In this document: piece by piece, positions 40,494-48,387 of the stretch
Layout of the letters: every line of letters begins with the position of its first letter
How positions within the stretch are numbered: the stretch's first letter is position 1
From: Lachnospiraceae bacterium
GTDB lineage: Bacteria > Bacillota > Clostridia > Lachnospirales > Lachnospiraceae
Length of the DNA: 48,387 nucleotides
Assembly (NCBI GenBank): GCA_026169045.1
Contig: JAPFDH010000014.1
Location: 1-48,387 of the forward strand
Direction of reading: 5' to 3'
Made by a program: the position numbers and the translations under genes
The notes under the pieces: generated by a model
The model's input: only the letters and a program-made list of their open reading frames with translations
The model's database searches: none
What the model was told of the DNA's origin: nothing

Positions 40494-40540
40494 AAAGGCA
40501 GAGATACAATCTGAAATAGGATTTTTGTATCTCTGCCTTT
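40494..40540. terminator. Bidirectional terminator between trpS and the PH-domain gene
   Basis: A perfect 16-bp stem, AAAGGCAGAGATACAA (40494-40509) with TTGTATCTCTGCCTTT (40525-40540). Confidence 0.82.
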
Positions 40541-40544
40541 AATA

Positions 40545-40976
40545 TTACGGATGTTCATCAAAATCAAATCCATCTTCCTGAGAATCGGAAGCATCAAAGT
40601 CAGATTCCGAATAGGAGGGCGTCCCGCTCCAAAATTCTTTACCGATGACGCGGCGATGTCCTCTGGAATGCTCGATATCTTCCGATAACATATTTTTTAC
40701 AGATATCGGTTGTTTGATGTTGATGAGACGAACCTCAGATTCCGTATCTGCCCGACAGGTCAGAATAATGGTTCCTGTGCCAAAAATCTTTTGAGCCAAA
40801 CTTCTTTGAAGGGTAATATCAACAATACGATAGAGAAGTACTTCATCGTATTTTGTATTAAGAAGTCCCTTTTGGGTATAAATACGATCATTACTTAGCT
40901 GATATTTTGTAAAACTGAATGGAAACCACATGAAATGTTTGCGGTCCAGCCATTTGATTGTCGTGGATGCTGCCAT
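40545..40976 (-). CDS. PH-domain-containing protein (bacterial PH-like, YdbS type)
   Basis: 143 residues. FTKYQLSNDRIYTQKGLLNTKYDEVLLYRIVDITLQRSLAQKIFGTGTIIL is the core of the bacterial PH (bPH2) domain. The C-terminus is acidic (DFDASDSQEDGFDFDE). The start at 40976 is set by AAGGAGGT 7 nt upstream on the minus strand. No membrane helices are present, unlike many bPH2 proteins. Its role is unknown. Confidence 0.75.
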   Translation of the reverse strand: MAASTTIKWLDRKHFMWFPFSFTKYQLSNDRIYTQKGLLNTKYDEVLLYRIVDITLQRSLAQKIFGTGTIILTCRADTESEVRLINIKQPISVKNMLSEDIEHSRGHRRVIGKEFWSGTPSYSESDFDASDSQEDGFDFDEHP

Positions 40977-41099
40977 GGTATGCACCTCCTTTTTGTTCCA
41001 AGTATAACACAGAAACAAAGGATTGAAAACCCGGATCTCTGCCAATCGTTTTTGGATCTTTTGGTATTTACGGTTACGTGGGCTCTAAAAGAAAGGATA

Positions 41100-41128
41100 T
41101 TGCAATTTTAATGGGAATCCAGTACAAT
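41100..41128 (+). promoter_or_regulatory. Promoter of the ecf operon
   Basis: TTGCAA (41100-41105), 17-nt spacer, TACAAT (41123-41128), about 60 nt before ecfA1. Confidence 0.6.
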
Positions 41129-41187
41129 AAAACCGATATAGAGGCAGCCAATAGCCAAAAAGGCACTGGACTGCGGGAGGAATTGGA

Positions 41188-42042
41188 ATGAATAAAATTA
41201 TAAAAATTGCAAAACTCATTTATGAGTATACAAAGTATGGAGAAGAGGGAGATGTGGTCGGAAAAACGAGAGCCATTGATGATGTGTCCTTAGAAATCGA
41301 AAAAGGTGATTTTGTGGCTATTCTGGGACATAATGGGTCGGGAAAATCGACTCTGGCAAAACATCTCAATGCAATTTTTTTACCGACAGAAGGTACAGTA
41401 TGGTTGGGAGAAATGGATACGAAAGATACCGATCATATTTGGGATATTCGTCAAAGGGCGGGTATGGTATTTCAAAATCCGGATAATCAGATTATTGCCA
41501 ATGTCGTGGAAGAAGATGTGGCATTTGGACCGGAAAATCTGGGTGTACCTTCTATGGAAATTTGGGAACGGGTGGAAAAGAGCTTAAAAGCAGTGGGAAT
41601 GACAGCATATCGGCGGCAGTCACCCAATAAATTGTCCGGAGGGCAAAAGCAGAGAGTTGCCATTGCCGGTGTTGTGGCTATGAAACCGGACTGTATCATT
41701 ATGGATGAGCCTACGGCTATGCTTGATCCTCATGGAAGAGCAGAAGTTATAGAAACTGTGGAAGAATTAAATCGTACAGAAGGAATTACGGTGGTATTGA
41801 TTACCCACTATATGGAAGAAGTGATTCATGCTAATCGTGTGATTGTTATGGATGACGGAAAGCTGGTTATGGATGGAACACCGCGGGAGATTTTTTCTCA
41901 GGTAGAAAAATTGAAATCTTATCGTCTGGATGTGCCGCAAATGACGGAACTTGCATATGAATTGAAAAAGGAAGGACTCCCTTTGAGAGATGGTATTTTA
42001 ACTGTCCAGGAGCTGGTGGATGAATTATGTCAATACGTTTAG
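41188..42042 (+). CDS. ecfA1: Energy-coupling factor transporter ATPase EcfA1
   Basis: 284 residues. Walker [11 protein letters not shown]-loop VFQNPDNQI, signature LSGGQKQR, Walker [12 protein letters not shown] and H-loop THYMEE. The N-terminal extension before the ATPase core ([26 protein letters not shown]) and the FGPENLGVP stretch are typical of EcfA1. It forms a heterodimer with EcfA2 that energises vitamin uptake through EcfT and various S components. It overlaps ecfA2 by 16 nt. GGGAGGAATTGG precedes the ATG. Confidence 0.95.
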   Translation: MNKIIKIAKLIYEYTKYGEEGDVVGKTRAIDDVSLEIEKGDFVAILGHNGSGKSTLAKHLNAIFLPTEGTVWLGEMDTKDTDHIWDIRQRAGMVFQNPDNQIIANVVEEDVAFGPENLGVPSMEIWERVEKSLKAVGMTAYRRQSPNKLSGGQKQRVAIAGVVAMKPDCIIMDEPTAMLDPHGRAEVIETVEELNRTEGITVVLITHYMEEVIHANRVIVMDDGKLVMDGTPREIFSQVEKLKSYRLDVPQMTELAYELKKEGLPLRDGILTVQELVDELCQYV

Positions 42043-42878
42043 AAAAAATTGATTATATATACGAACCGGATACCGCATTTCCCGTACACGCGACGGATCA
42101 TGTGAGCTTAACCATACATGACGGTGAATTTATTGGTTTGATTGGACATACCGGTTCAGGAAAGTCTACATTGATACAGCATTTGAATGGATTGATTCGC
42201 CCTACCAGCGGAAAAATATATTATAATGACAAAGACATTTATGGAGACGGTTTTTCCATGAAAGAACTGCGTAGTAAAGTGGGATTGGTATTTCAGTATC
42301 CGGAACATCAATTGTTTGAATCGGATATTTTGTCGGACGTTTGTTTTGGACCTAAGAATCTGGGGTTACCCAAAGAAGAAGTGGAGCGTCGTGCCAAACA
42401 TGCATTGGCACTGGTCGGCATGGATGAATCTTTTTATGGTTTGTCTCCATTTGAATTATCCGGTGGACAGAAACGACGTGTAGCGATCGCCGGGGTTTTG
42501 GCGATGGAACCGGAAGTGCTTATTTTGGATGAGCCAACTGCCGGATTGGATCCAAAAGGAAGAGACGAGATTTTGAATCAGGTAAAGAAGCTTCATGAAG
42601 AGAATCAGATGACGATTATATTGGTATCCCACAGCATGGAAGATGTAGCGCGTTTTGCCAGCCGTTTGATTGTTATGGATCACGGGAAAGTCCAATTTGA
42701 CGGAACACCGACAGAAGTATTCCGCCATTATAAAGAACTGGAAACAATGGGACTGGCAGCACCTCAGGTAACATATCTTATGCATGCGCTCAAGGAAAAG
42801 GGATGGGACGTGAATTTGGATGCGATTACCGTGTCTCAGGCAAAGGAAGAAATACTTCGAGTGATAAAGAAAAAATAG
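42027..42878 (+). CDS. ecfA2: Energy-coupling factor transporter ATPase EcfA2
   Basis: 283 residues. Walker [11 protein letters not shown]-loop [11 protein letters not shown] (the YPE-QLF form is typical of EcfA2), signature LSGGQKRR, Walker [12 protein letters not shown] and H-loop SHSMED. It partners EcfA1. Translational coupling is likely from the 16-nt overlap with ecfA1. The ecfT gene begins 45 nt downstream. Confidence 0.95.
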   Translation: MSIRLEKIDYIYEPDTAFPVHATDHVSLTIHDGEFIGLIGHTGSGKSTLIQHLNGLIRPTSGKIYYNDKDIYGDGFSMKELRSKVGLVFQYPEHQLFESDILSDVCFGPKNLGLPKEEVERRAKHALALVGMDESFYGLSPFELSGGQKRRVAIAGVLAMEPEVLILDEPTAGLDPKGRDEILNQVKKLHEENQMTIILVSHSMEDVARFASRLIVMDHGKVQFDGTPTEVFRHYKELETMGLAAPQVTYLMHALKEKGWDVNLDAITVSQAKEEILRVIKKK

Positions 42879-42923
42879 TTTGTATAATGCAAAAGCTGTG
42901 TTGGCAGCGGAATGAGAGGAAAC

Positions 42924-43727
42924 ATGATTCGAGATATTACATTGGGCCAATACTATCCAATCGGATCCCCGATTCATAGACTGGACCCTCGTACAAAATT
43001 GGCTGGTACGTTAATATTTATTATAGCTTTGTTTGTGGCAAAAGGACTTTGGGCATATATCATTGCCACCATATTTTTGGGAGCAGTGATACGGGTATCC
43101 AAAGTACCGTTGTCTTATATGGTGCGTGGACTGAAAAGCATTGTTATTTTGTTATTGTTTAGCGTTGTGTTTAACATATTTTTTATCCGGGATGGAGTAG
43201 TTTTAGTTCAGATTGGATTTATTACGATTACTGCGGGTGGATTGATTCAGGCCGCCTATATGGCCGTGCGTCTGATTTATTTAATCATAGGTTCTACACT
43301 TATGACATTGACGACTACCCCAAATGATCTGACCGATGGATTGGAAAAAAGCCTGGGATTTATGAAAAAAATTCATGTTCCGGTGCATGAGATTGCCATG
43401 ATGATGTCCATTGCTCTTCGTTTTATCCCCATATTAATAGAAGAAACGGATAAAATCATGAAAGCACAAATGGCACGCGGTGCCGATTTTGAAAGTGGTA
43501 ATTTAATACAAAAAGCAAAAGCAATGGTTCCGCTTCTGGTGCCACTTTTTATATCAGCATTCCGCAGAGCTTCAGATTTAGCCATGGCCATGGAAGCAAG
43601 GTGTTATCATGGAGGAGATGGCAGAACAAAAATGAAACCCTTGCGGTATCAAAAAAACGATAAGATTGCTTATGGAATTTTGCTTTTCTTTTTGGTATTG
43701 ATGATTCTTTTGCGTTTGGTCGGATAA
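42924..43727 (+). CDS. ecfT: Energy-coupling factor transporter transmembrane protein EcfT
   Basis: 267 residues with about five membrane helices. The two arginine-containing coupling motifs, which contact the ATPases, are visible in KAQMARGADFESGN and SDLAMAMEARCYHGG. The start is set at ATG 42924, with GAGAGG at 42914-42919; an in-frame ATG at 42912 overlaps that site. It completes the shared ECF module. No S component gene is in the window. Confidence 0.94.
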   Translation: MIRDITLGQYYPIGSPIHRLDPRTKLAGTLIFIIALFVAKGLWAYIIATIFLGAVIRVSKVPLSYMVRGLKSIVILLLFSVVFNIFFIRDGVVLVQIGFITITAGGLIQAAYMAVRLIYLIIGSTLMTLTTTPNDLTDGLEKSLGFMKKIHVPVHEIAMMMSIALRFIPILIEETDKIMKAQMARGADFESGNLIQKAKAMVPLLVPLFISAFRRASDLAMAMEARCYHGGDGRTKMKPLRYQKNDKIAYGILLFFLVLMILLRLVG

Positions 43728-43753
43728 ATGTGTAAAAATGTGAGAAAGGCAAA

Positions 43754-45313
43754 TTGAAAAAAATGAAACGAGTAAAACTGGTAGTGGCTTATGATGGGAC
43801 GAATTATTGTGGATGGCAGGTGCAGCCCAATGGTGTAACGATAGAAGAAAAATTGACGGAAGCATTGCGGGATTTATTGAAAGAAGAAGTTATGATAATA
43901 GGAGCCAGTCGGACTGATTCCGGTGTTCATGCATTGGGAAATGTGGCGGTTTTTGATACAAATACCAGAATTCCGGCGGATAAAATCTGTTTGGCATTAA
44001 ATCAACGGCTTCCGAAGGATATCGTAATCCAAAGTTCTTGTGAAGTTCCTCTTACCTGGCATCCCAGAAAATGTAATTCTGTCAAAACATATGAGTATAA
44101 GATACTGAATCGGAAAATTCCTCTTCCGGGGTGCCGTCTGGATTCTTATTTCTATTATATGAAATTAGATGTGGAAAAAATGAAAAAGGCAGCAGCCTAT
44201 TTGATTGGTGAACATGATTTTAAAAGTTTTTGTTCCATTCGAACACAGGTGGAGGATACGGTTCGGACAATCTATCAGATTACAATCGATCGCATAGCGG
44301 TGGAATATTCAGATGTGGAGTCTTCCGGATTTGAAGGGATGATTCGGATACGGATTTCCGGCAATGGTTTCCTCTATAATATGGTTCGAATTATTGTGGG
44401 AACACTTCTGCGTGTGGGAAGTGGATATTATTCTCCGGAATATGTAAAAGAGATTTTGGAATCCAGAGACCGCGCAAAGGCGGGACCCAAAGCACCGGCT
44501 CATGGGTTGACATTGATATCCATACAGGAAGATTCTGTTTTACAGGATGAGGTTGAAACAGAAAATTCCATGCTTCATTATAAATTGATACAAAGAGAAG
44601 TTGAAAAAAAGGGAATCGCCTATTTGATATTATATCGGTGCCGGGATGAGGATTTTACTTCCTCCCTGCTGCGCATGACAAAAAAAGCTATCCGTAACGG
44701 GGCAAAAAAACTTCGCGTATATGATGTACAGGGAAGAATTTATGATGGTATGCAGCTGCAGTATTTTACATACCGTTTTTATACCAGAATGGATCTTTTG
44801 CAATGGAATCCTGAAAAATATGCATCTTACCGAAATAGCATGGGAGAAGATTTCAAGATCAATCTTGTACCCATGGGTACAGAACTGGCTGAGGATTATG
44901 TGAGATTATATAATGAAAGTTTTTTCAACGTTCCCAATAGTCGCACGTATTGTGTGGAAGATGTGATGGAGTTCTTAAATGACAATACGAGAAATGGGTT
45001 TATTATCCGATGCGGAAATGATGATGTGGGGATCATTGAGATAAAATGGGAAGAGAAGAATGTATATATTGATGCATTGGCATTTCTTCCAAATGATCGA
45101 AAAAAAGGATATGGCACACAGCTGATGCGGCGTCTTTTGGATCAGATTCAAAAATGGGATATTTCCGGCATTTTTCTTATTGTGGCTTCTGCGAATCATG
45201 AGGCATATCGACTGTATGAATCCATGGGGTTTGAGTGGAAAGAAACGAAGTCCAGTTGGTATGAGACAGAAGACAAGAAGCAAAAAGAAGAATCCGATGA
45301 GGAAGATGAGTAA
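43754..45313 (+). CDS. truA: TruA tRNA pseudouridine synthase fused to a GNAT acetyltransferase
   Basis: 519 residues; normal TruA is about 250. Residues 1-257 are a complete TruA: LVVAYDGTNYCGWQVQPNGVTI, catalytic D55 in ASRTDSGVHALGNVA, and GNGFLYNMVRIIVGTLL. It converts uridines 38-40 of tRNA to pseudouridine. Residues about 275-360 are an uncharacterised helical/beta region. Residues 375-505 are a GNAT domain, with acetyl-CoA loop LPNDRKKGYGTQLM and the ending ASANHEAYRLYESMGFEW. The frame is open throughout, with no stop between the parts. TTG at 43754 fits GAAAGG at 43743-43748. It follows ecfT by 26 nt, the classic ecf-truA order. The acetyl acceptor is unknown. Confidence 0.9.
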   Translation: MKKMKRVKLVVAYDGTNYCGWQVQPNGVTIEEKLTEALRDLLKEEVMIIGASRTDSGVHALGNVAVFDTNTRIPADKICLALNQRLPKDIVIQSSCEVPLTWHPRKCNSVKTYEYKILNRKIPLPGCRLDSYFYYMKLDVEKMKKAAAYLIGEHDFKSFCSIRTQVEDTVRTIYQITIDRIAVEYSDVESSGFEGMIRIRISGNGFLYNMVRIIVGTLLRVGSGYYSPEYVKEILESRDRAKAGPKAPAHGLTLISIQEDSVLQDEVETENSMLHYKLIQREVEKKGIAYLILYRCRDEDFTSSLLRMTKKAIRNGAKKLRVYDVQGRIYDGMQLQYFTYRFYTRMDLLQWNPEKYASYRNSMGEDFKINLVPMGTELAEDYVRLYNESFFNVPNSRTYCVEDVMEFLNDNTRNGFIIRCGNDDVGIIEIKWEEKNVYIDALAFLPNDRKKGYGTQLMRRLLDQIQKWDISGIFLIVASANHEAYRLYESMGFEWKETKSSWYETEDKKQKEESDEEDE

Positions 45314-45338
45314 AAAAGGTGGAAAGGCAGGACACAAA

Positions 45339-47021
45339 ATGACACCTCAAGATTTAAAAAAGAAACTGAATTTTGTAAATCATAAAAGCTATGGAATGTA
45401 TAAGGAGCTGCAGGGAAACTATACGTTTTCACAGTATGTGCTTTATATTGACCATGTGCAGGGAGATCCTTTTGCAGCACCTTCCAGAGTACGTGTCCGT
45501 ATTTCGGAAAAAATGCATCAGATGAAGAAAGAATGGTATGATACGAAACAAAAAAAACGGGCTCTGGAAGATTATCTTTTGCGTTTGGTTTTAGCAAGTA
45601 TCCGACGGTATGAAAACAGAAATATGGGATCCGGGAAAAGCGGCTCCATTACTACATGCCGGACAGGACAGGAAGTGTTGGAACGGATCGCAGTGATTTT
45701 TGACAAAAGTGAGTTGGAAGTCAGAATGGAAATTGGTTTTCCGGCGCGAGGAAGGACGATTCTTGCGGATGAACTGGAAACCATACTTTTTTCCATCCTT
45801 CCACAGATACTGGAACATGCATGTTACAAAAAGAATTTAAAAGAATCGGAAATAGAAAAACGGATCCTGTTGGCAGTAGAGCAGGAGGAAATAAGAAAGC
45901 AGATGAAAAAGAAAGGATTGATTGCATTTTTGGCAGATGGTTCCATTCTTCCAAGAGAAAGCGGTGTATCCGAACGTCCAATGAAAGATGCAATCCCTTT
46001 TTCTTCACCGGATTCTATGCGGGTAACTATGGAATTGTTCAATGGAAAGACCATAAGCGGGATGGGAATACCAAAAGGCATTACGGTCATTACAGGTGGG
46101 GGATATCATGGTAAATCCACACTTTTAAAAGCTCTGGAGCGGGGCGTTTATGATCATATTTTAGGTGATGGCCGAGAGTATGTTTTGACGGATGAGAGTG
46201 CCTGGAAAGTACGGGCAGAAGATGGCCGTTATATTCAGGAATGTGATATATCTCCATTTATCTCGAATCTTCCGGGTGGACAGGATACAACTAAATTTTC
46301 CAGCTTAAATGCATCAGGAAGTACTTCCCAGGCTGCCAATGTTATTGAAGGAATTGAAAGTGGGACAGAAGTTTTTTTGATTGATGAAGATACTACAGCA
46401 ACCAATTTCATGGTTAGAGATGAATGGATGAGCGAATTAGTGGCAGATGAAAAAGAGCCGATTACACCGTTTATCAGGAAAATCAGAAGTTTATATGAGG
46501 ACAGAGGAATTTCTACGGTGATTGTCGTTGGAAGTTCAGGAGATTATTTAACGGTAGCAGATCATGTACTTCAAATGGATTGTTATCGGATTAAAGATGT
46601 GACAGATCGGGCAAAAGAAATCAGCAAAAAGATTCCTGTTCCTGGGGATCAGAAGTTTCCAGACATGAAGTTTGACAGACCGTTTACCGGAAAAATGCCT
46701 ACAGATAAATATGGTGATTATAAAATTAAAACAGGTGGATGTGATACATTAATTTTAAATAAAGAAACCATTGATCTTCGTTATCTGGAGCAGATTGCTG
46801 ATCCGGGACAATTGGTAACACTTGGGGCAATGCTTCGTTTTGTTTTGAAATGTGGATGGACAGGAAAACTGACAAAACAACAGATGGTAGACGCCCTATA
46901 TCAGGAAATAGAGAAGAAAGGCTTTCTTTCGGTGATACCAAACGGTTATTCGGCAGGGCATCCTGTAATGCCAAGAAAGCAGGAAGTGTATGGTATGTTA
47001 AATCGCTGGAGGAGATCGTGA
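45339..47021 (+). CDS. Predicted ATPase of the ABC class (PF09818-like)
   Basis: 560 residues. The N-terminal part (YGMYKELQGNYTFSQYVLYIDHVQGDPFAAPSRVRVRI) is the signature of this family. The P-loop is TGGGYHGKSTLL, followed by SNLPGGQDTTKFSSLNASGSTSQAAN in place of a normal signature, and the Walker B-like FLIDEDTTATNFM. Family members are standalone ATPases of unknown function. The ATG at 45339 is preferred because the family begins near this point and AGGCAGG lies at 45325-45331; in-frame ATGs at 45297 and 45306 overlap the end of truA. It sits between truA and rplM, where many Firmicutes have no gene. Confidence 0.85.
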   Translation: MTPQDLKKKLNFVNHKSYGMYKELQGNYTFSQYVLYIDHVQGDPFAAPSRVRVRISEKMHQMKKEWYDTKQKKRALEDYLLRLVLASIRRYENRNMGSGKSGSITTCRTGQEVLERIAVIFDKSELEVRMEIGFPARGRTILADELETILFSILPQILEHACYKKNLKESEIEKRILLAVEQEEIRKQMKKKGLIAFLADGSILPRESGVSERPMKDAIPFSSPDSMRVTMELFNGKTISGMGIPKGITVITGGGYHGKSTLLKALERGVYDHILGDGREYVLTDESAWKVRAEDGRYIQECDISPFISNLPGGQDTTKFSSLNASGSTSQAANVIEGIESGTEVFLIDEDTTATNFMVRDEWMSELVADEKEPITPFIRKIRSLYEDRGISTVIVVGSSGDYLTVADHVLQMDCYRIKDVTDRAKEISKKIPVPGDQKFPDMKFDRPFTGKMPTDKYGDYKIKTGGCDTLILNKETIDLRYLEQIADPGQLVTLGAMLRFVLKCGWTGKLTKQQMVDALYQEIEKKGFLSVIPNGYSAGHPVMPRKQEVYGMLNRWRRS

Positions 47022-47035
47022 AATTTGATTTATTG

Positions 47036-47171
47036 GTAACAGTTCAGCCATAGGACTGTGACGGAAACCAGTCAGACCTATGAGCTGAGCGCCTGTAAAT
47101 GAGTAAAACAGTGGCGACAGCCACAATAAGCACGCAGTGCGGTTTTACGAATGGCGCGGCTGAACTGTTAC
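47036..47171 (-). mobile_element. Miniature inverted-repeat element, copy 2 (136 bp)
   Basis: The same 14-bp terminal repeats (47036-47049 and 47158-47171) as copy 1, in opposite orientation. It is flanked by a perfect 8-bp duplication ATTTATTG (47028-47035 and 47172-47179). It lies just after the stop of the ABC-class ATPase gene and 30 nt before the rplM promoter, so no gene is broken. It could fold into a strong hairpin and act as a terminator or mRNA 3' end for the upstream gene. Confidence 0.9.
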
Positions 47172-47201
47172 ATTTATTGAAGTAAAAAATATAAAAAGTG
47201 A

Positions 47202-47230
47202 TTGACACACCCCGATATGTGTAATATAAT
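47202..47230 (+). promoter_or_regulatory. Promoter of rplM-rpsI
   Basis: Perfect consensus TTGACA (47202-47207), 17-nt spacer, TATAAT (47225-47230). This fits a highly expressed ribosomal protein operon. Confidence 0.88.
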
Positions 47231-47235
47231 ATAAA

Positions 47236-47290
47236 GGCTGTTATAAGTTGACAGTTATAAATAGGTGAGAAGAATGTATAGCCAAAGCCC
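47236..47290 (+). promoter_or_regulatory. Possible L13 leader structure
   Basis: The start of the rplM transcript can fold with GGCT (47236-47239) pairing to AGCC (47280-47283) and TTATAA repeats inside. An L13 autoregulatory leader exists in Firmicutes at this position. The match was judged only by location and outline. Confidence 0.35.
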
Positions 47291-47349
47291 CGGTATTACA
47301 TTTTTTCATAAATAGTATGATAGAATGAGTTTTCATAGGAGGTTAACCA

Positions 47350-47778
47350 ATGAAGAGTTACATGGCAAGTCCTGCAACAATTGAAAGAAAATGGTATGTA
47401 GTTGACGCTACTGGATATACATTAGGTCGTTTGGCATCAGAGGTAGCTAAGGTTTTAAGAGGAAAGAATAAGCCAATTTTTACTCCTCATATCGATACAG
47501 GTGATTTCGTAATCATCGTAAATGCTGATAAGATTAAAGTAACAGGTAAGAAGATGGATCAGAAGATGTATTACAGACATTCTGATTATGTAGGTGGTTT
47601 CAAATCCTCAACATTAAGAGAAATGATGGACAAGAAGCCAGAAGATGTACTGAAATTGGCAGTTAAGGGAATGCTTCCAAAGGGACCTTTGGGAAGACAG
47701 ATGATTAAGAAACTGAATGTATACGCTGGCCCAGAACATCCACATGCAGCACAGAAGCCAGAAGTATTAACATTTTAA
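47350..47778 (+). CDS. rplM: 50S ribosomal protein L13
   Basis: 142 residues. [28 protein letters not shown] and the ending [29 protein letters not shown] are diagnostic. It is an early-assembling protein of the large subunit. TAGGAGG precedes the ATG. Codons are restricted, as expected for a highly expressed gene. It is in an operon with rpsI 25 nt downstream. Confidence 0.98.
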   Translation: MKSYMASPATIERKWYVVDATGYTLGRLASEVAKVLRGKNKPIFTPHIDTGDFVIIVNADKIKVTGKKMDQKMYYRHSDYVGGFKSSTLREMMDKKPEDVLKLAVKGMLPKGPLGRQMIKKLNVYAGPEHPHAAQKPEVLTF

Positions 47779-47803
47779 TCGGTAGTGGAAGGAGGAAATT
47801 ACA

Positions 47804-48196
47804 GTGGCTAAGGAAAAGTTTTACGGAACAGGAAGAAGAAAGAGCAGTATTGCCAGAGTATATGTAATGCCAGGAACTGGTAAGATTACTATTAATAAAA
47901 GAGATATTGATGAATATTTTGGTCTGGAAACATTAAAGGTTGTTGTTCGTCAGCCGTTAGCTGCTACAGAAACAGCAGATAAGTTTGATGTGATCGTAAA
48001 TGTACATGGTGGTGGTACAACTGGTCAGGCAGGTGCTATCCGTCATGGTCTGTCCAGAGCTTTGTTACAGGCTGATGCTGATTATCGTCCTGTATTAAAG
48101 AAGGCTGGTTTCTTGACAAGAGATCCAAGAATGAAAGAAAGAAAGAAATACGGTCTCAAAGCAGCTCGTCGTGCTCCACAGTTCAGCAAGAGATAA
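47804..48196 (+). CDS. rpsI: 30S ribosomal protein S9
   Basis: 130 residues. [15 protein letters not shown] at the N-terminus and the basic tail [17 protein letters not shown] reaching the P-site tRNA are diagnostic. It starts with GTG at 47804, with GGAGG at 47790-47794. Last gene of the rplM-rpsI operon. Confidence 0.98.
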   Translation: MAKEKFYGTGRRKSSIARVYVMPGTGKITINKRDIDEYFGLETLKVVVRQPLAATETADKFDVIVNVHGGGTTGQAGAIRHGLSRALLQADADYRPVLKKAGFLTRDPRMKERKKYGLKAARRAPQFSKR

Positions 48197-48243
48197 TCAG
48201 ATACAATTATATACGATTCAAAACGCTGTATGGTGTTGTATGG

Positions 48244-48275
48244 CCTCCCAGGACATTTGTTCTGGGAGGTTTTTT
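48244..48275 (+). terminator. Terminator of rplM-rpsI
   Basis: CCTCCCAG (48244-48251) pairs with CTGGGAGG (48262-48269), followed by TTTTTT. Confidence 0.9.
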
Positions 48276-48315
48276 ACTTTATAGGAAAGTTCGATTTTTA
48301 TTGAAACTATAAATG

Positions 48316-48339
48316 AAAAGAGCCCGCACAAAGTCGGGC
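48316..48339 (-). terminator. Terminator of a minus-strand gene entering the window
   Basis: On the minus strand, GCCCG-N8-CGGGC (complement of 48322-48339) followed by TCTTTT. It implies a transcript coming from beyond the right edge. Confidence 0.5.
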
Positions 48340-48360
48340 ACAAGAATAAGATGACACCGG

Positions 48361-48387
48361 TTAGAAGATGTAAAAACCTTCTACACC
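48361..48387 (-). CDS. Possible C-terminal end of a minus-strand gene (partial)
   Basis: The minus strand reads eight codons (GVEGFYIF) and then TAA at 48361-48363, 22 nt before a hairpin with a T-tail. Too little is present to identify it. Confidence 0.3.
   Translation of the reverse strand, partial: GVEGFYIF

Noticed and set aside
42456-42977. 173-residue open frame antisense to ecfA2
   Set aside because: Shadow frame; ecfA2 has all ATPase motifs.

Overview
The window is a piece of a low-GC Clostridia chromosome, most likely from a spore-forming anaerobe of the Lachnospiraceae type. This is inferred from the small acid-soluble spore protein, YwmB, rubrerythrin, CdaR/PucR-type regulator, DUF6472-like protein, T-box control and strong GGAGG ribosome binding sites. 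No phage, plasmid or CRISPR genes are visible. Most of it is chromosomal housekeeping sequence with short accessory blocks and two families of short non-coding repeats.

Layout. 1-473: 3' end of a 23S rRNA gene, tRNA-Val(UAC), tRNA-Glu(UUC) and a terminator, with no 5S gene between 23S and the tRNAs. 571-9645: a carbohydrate block with GH1 beta-glucosidase, Gfo/Idh/MocA oxidoreductase, a helix-turn-helix/ADP-ribosylglycohydrolase fusion, a URO-D family methyltransferase-like enzyme, an AraC regulator, a KdgF-like cupin, an aldose epimerase and an L-rhamnose mutarotase-like protein; it has no transporter. 9796-16509: SASP, rubrerythrin, multitask sugar ABC ATPase (MsmX/UgpC type), CdaR-like regulator, carboxyl-terminal protease and MATE transporter. 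16510-22953: a structured leader, carB, asnA, ywmB and a conserved hypothetical gene. 23144-25337: an arsenic operon (arsR, arsP-type permease, thioredoxin-like protein, arsC) with two copies of one ArsR operator. 25416-29738: two C39-peptidase-like proteins (one lacking its catalytic residues) converging with overlapping 3' ends, and a DegV protein. 29914-35795: a five-gene operon of VanR/VanS-like two-component system, large exported protein and ABC-2 transporter. 35907-40432: cysteine desulfurase, then a tryptophan T-box leader driving trpB2 and trpS. 40545-48196: PH-domain protein, ecfA1-ecfA2-ecfT, a truA-acetyltransferase fusion, an ABC-class ATPase, rplM and rpsI.

Most unusual content. 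(1) Two copies of a miniature inverted-repeat element (37186-37350 and 47036-47171), in opposite orientation, share 14-bp terminal inverted repeats; each is flanked by its own perfect 8-bp target duplication. (2) Three copies of a different repeat of about 65-100 bp (13672-13770, 21311-21375, 37773-37870) each begin directly at the T-tract of a Rho-independent terminator. (3) An XRE-type DNA-binding domain is fused to an apparently intact ADP-ribosylglycohydrolase domain, next to repeats that may be its operator. (4) A continuous TruA-GNAT fusion. (5) A leader before carB with two crossing helices (pseudoknot-like) that I cannot assign to a known class.

All functional calls come from reading translated proteins and motifs by eye; no database search was possible.
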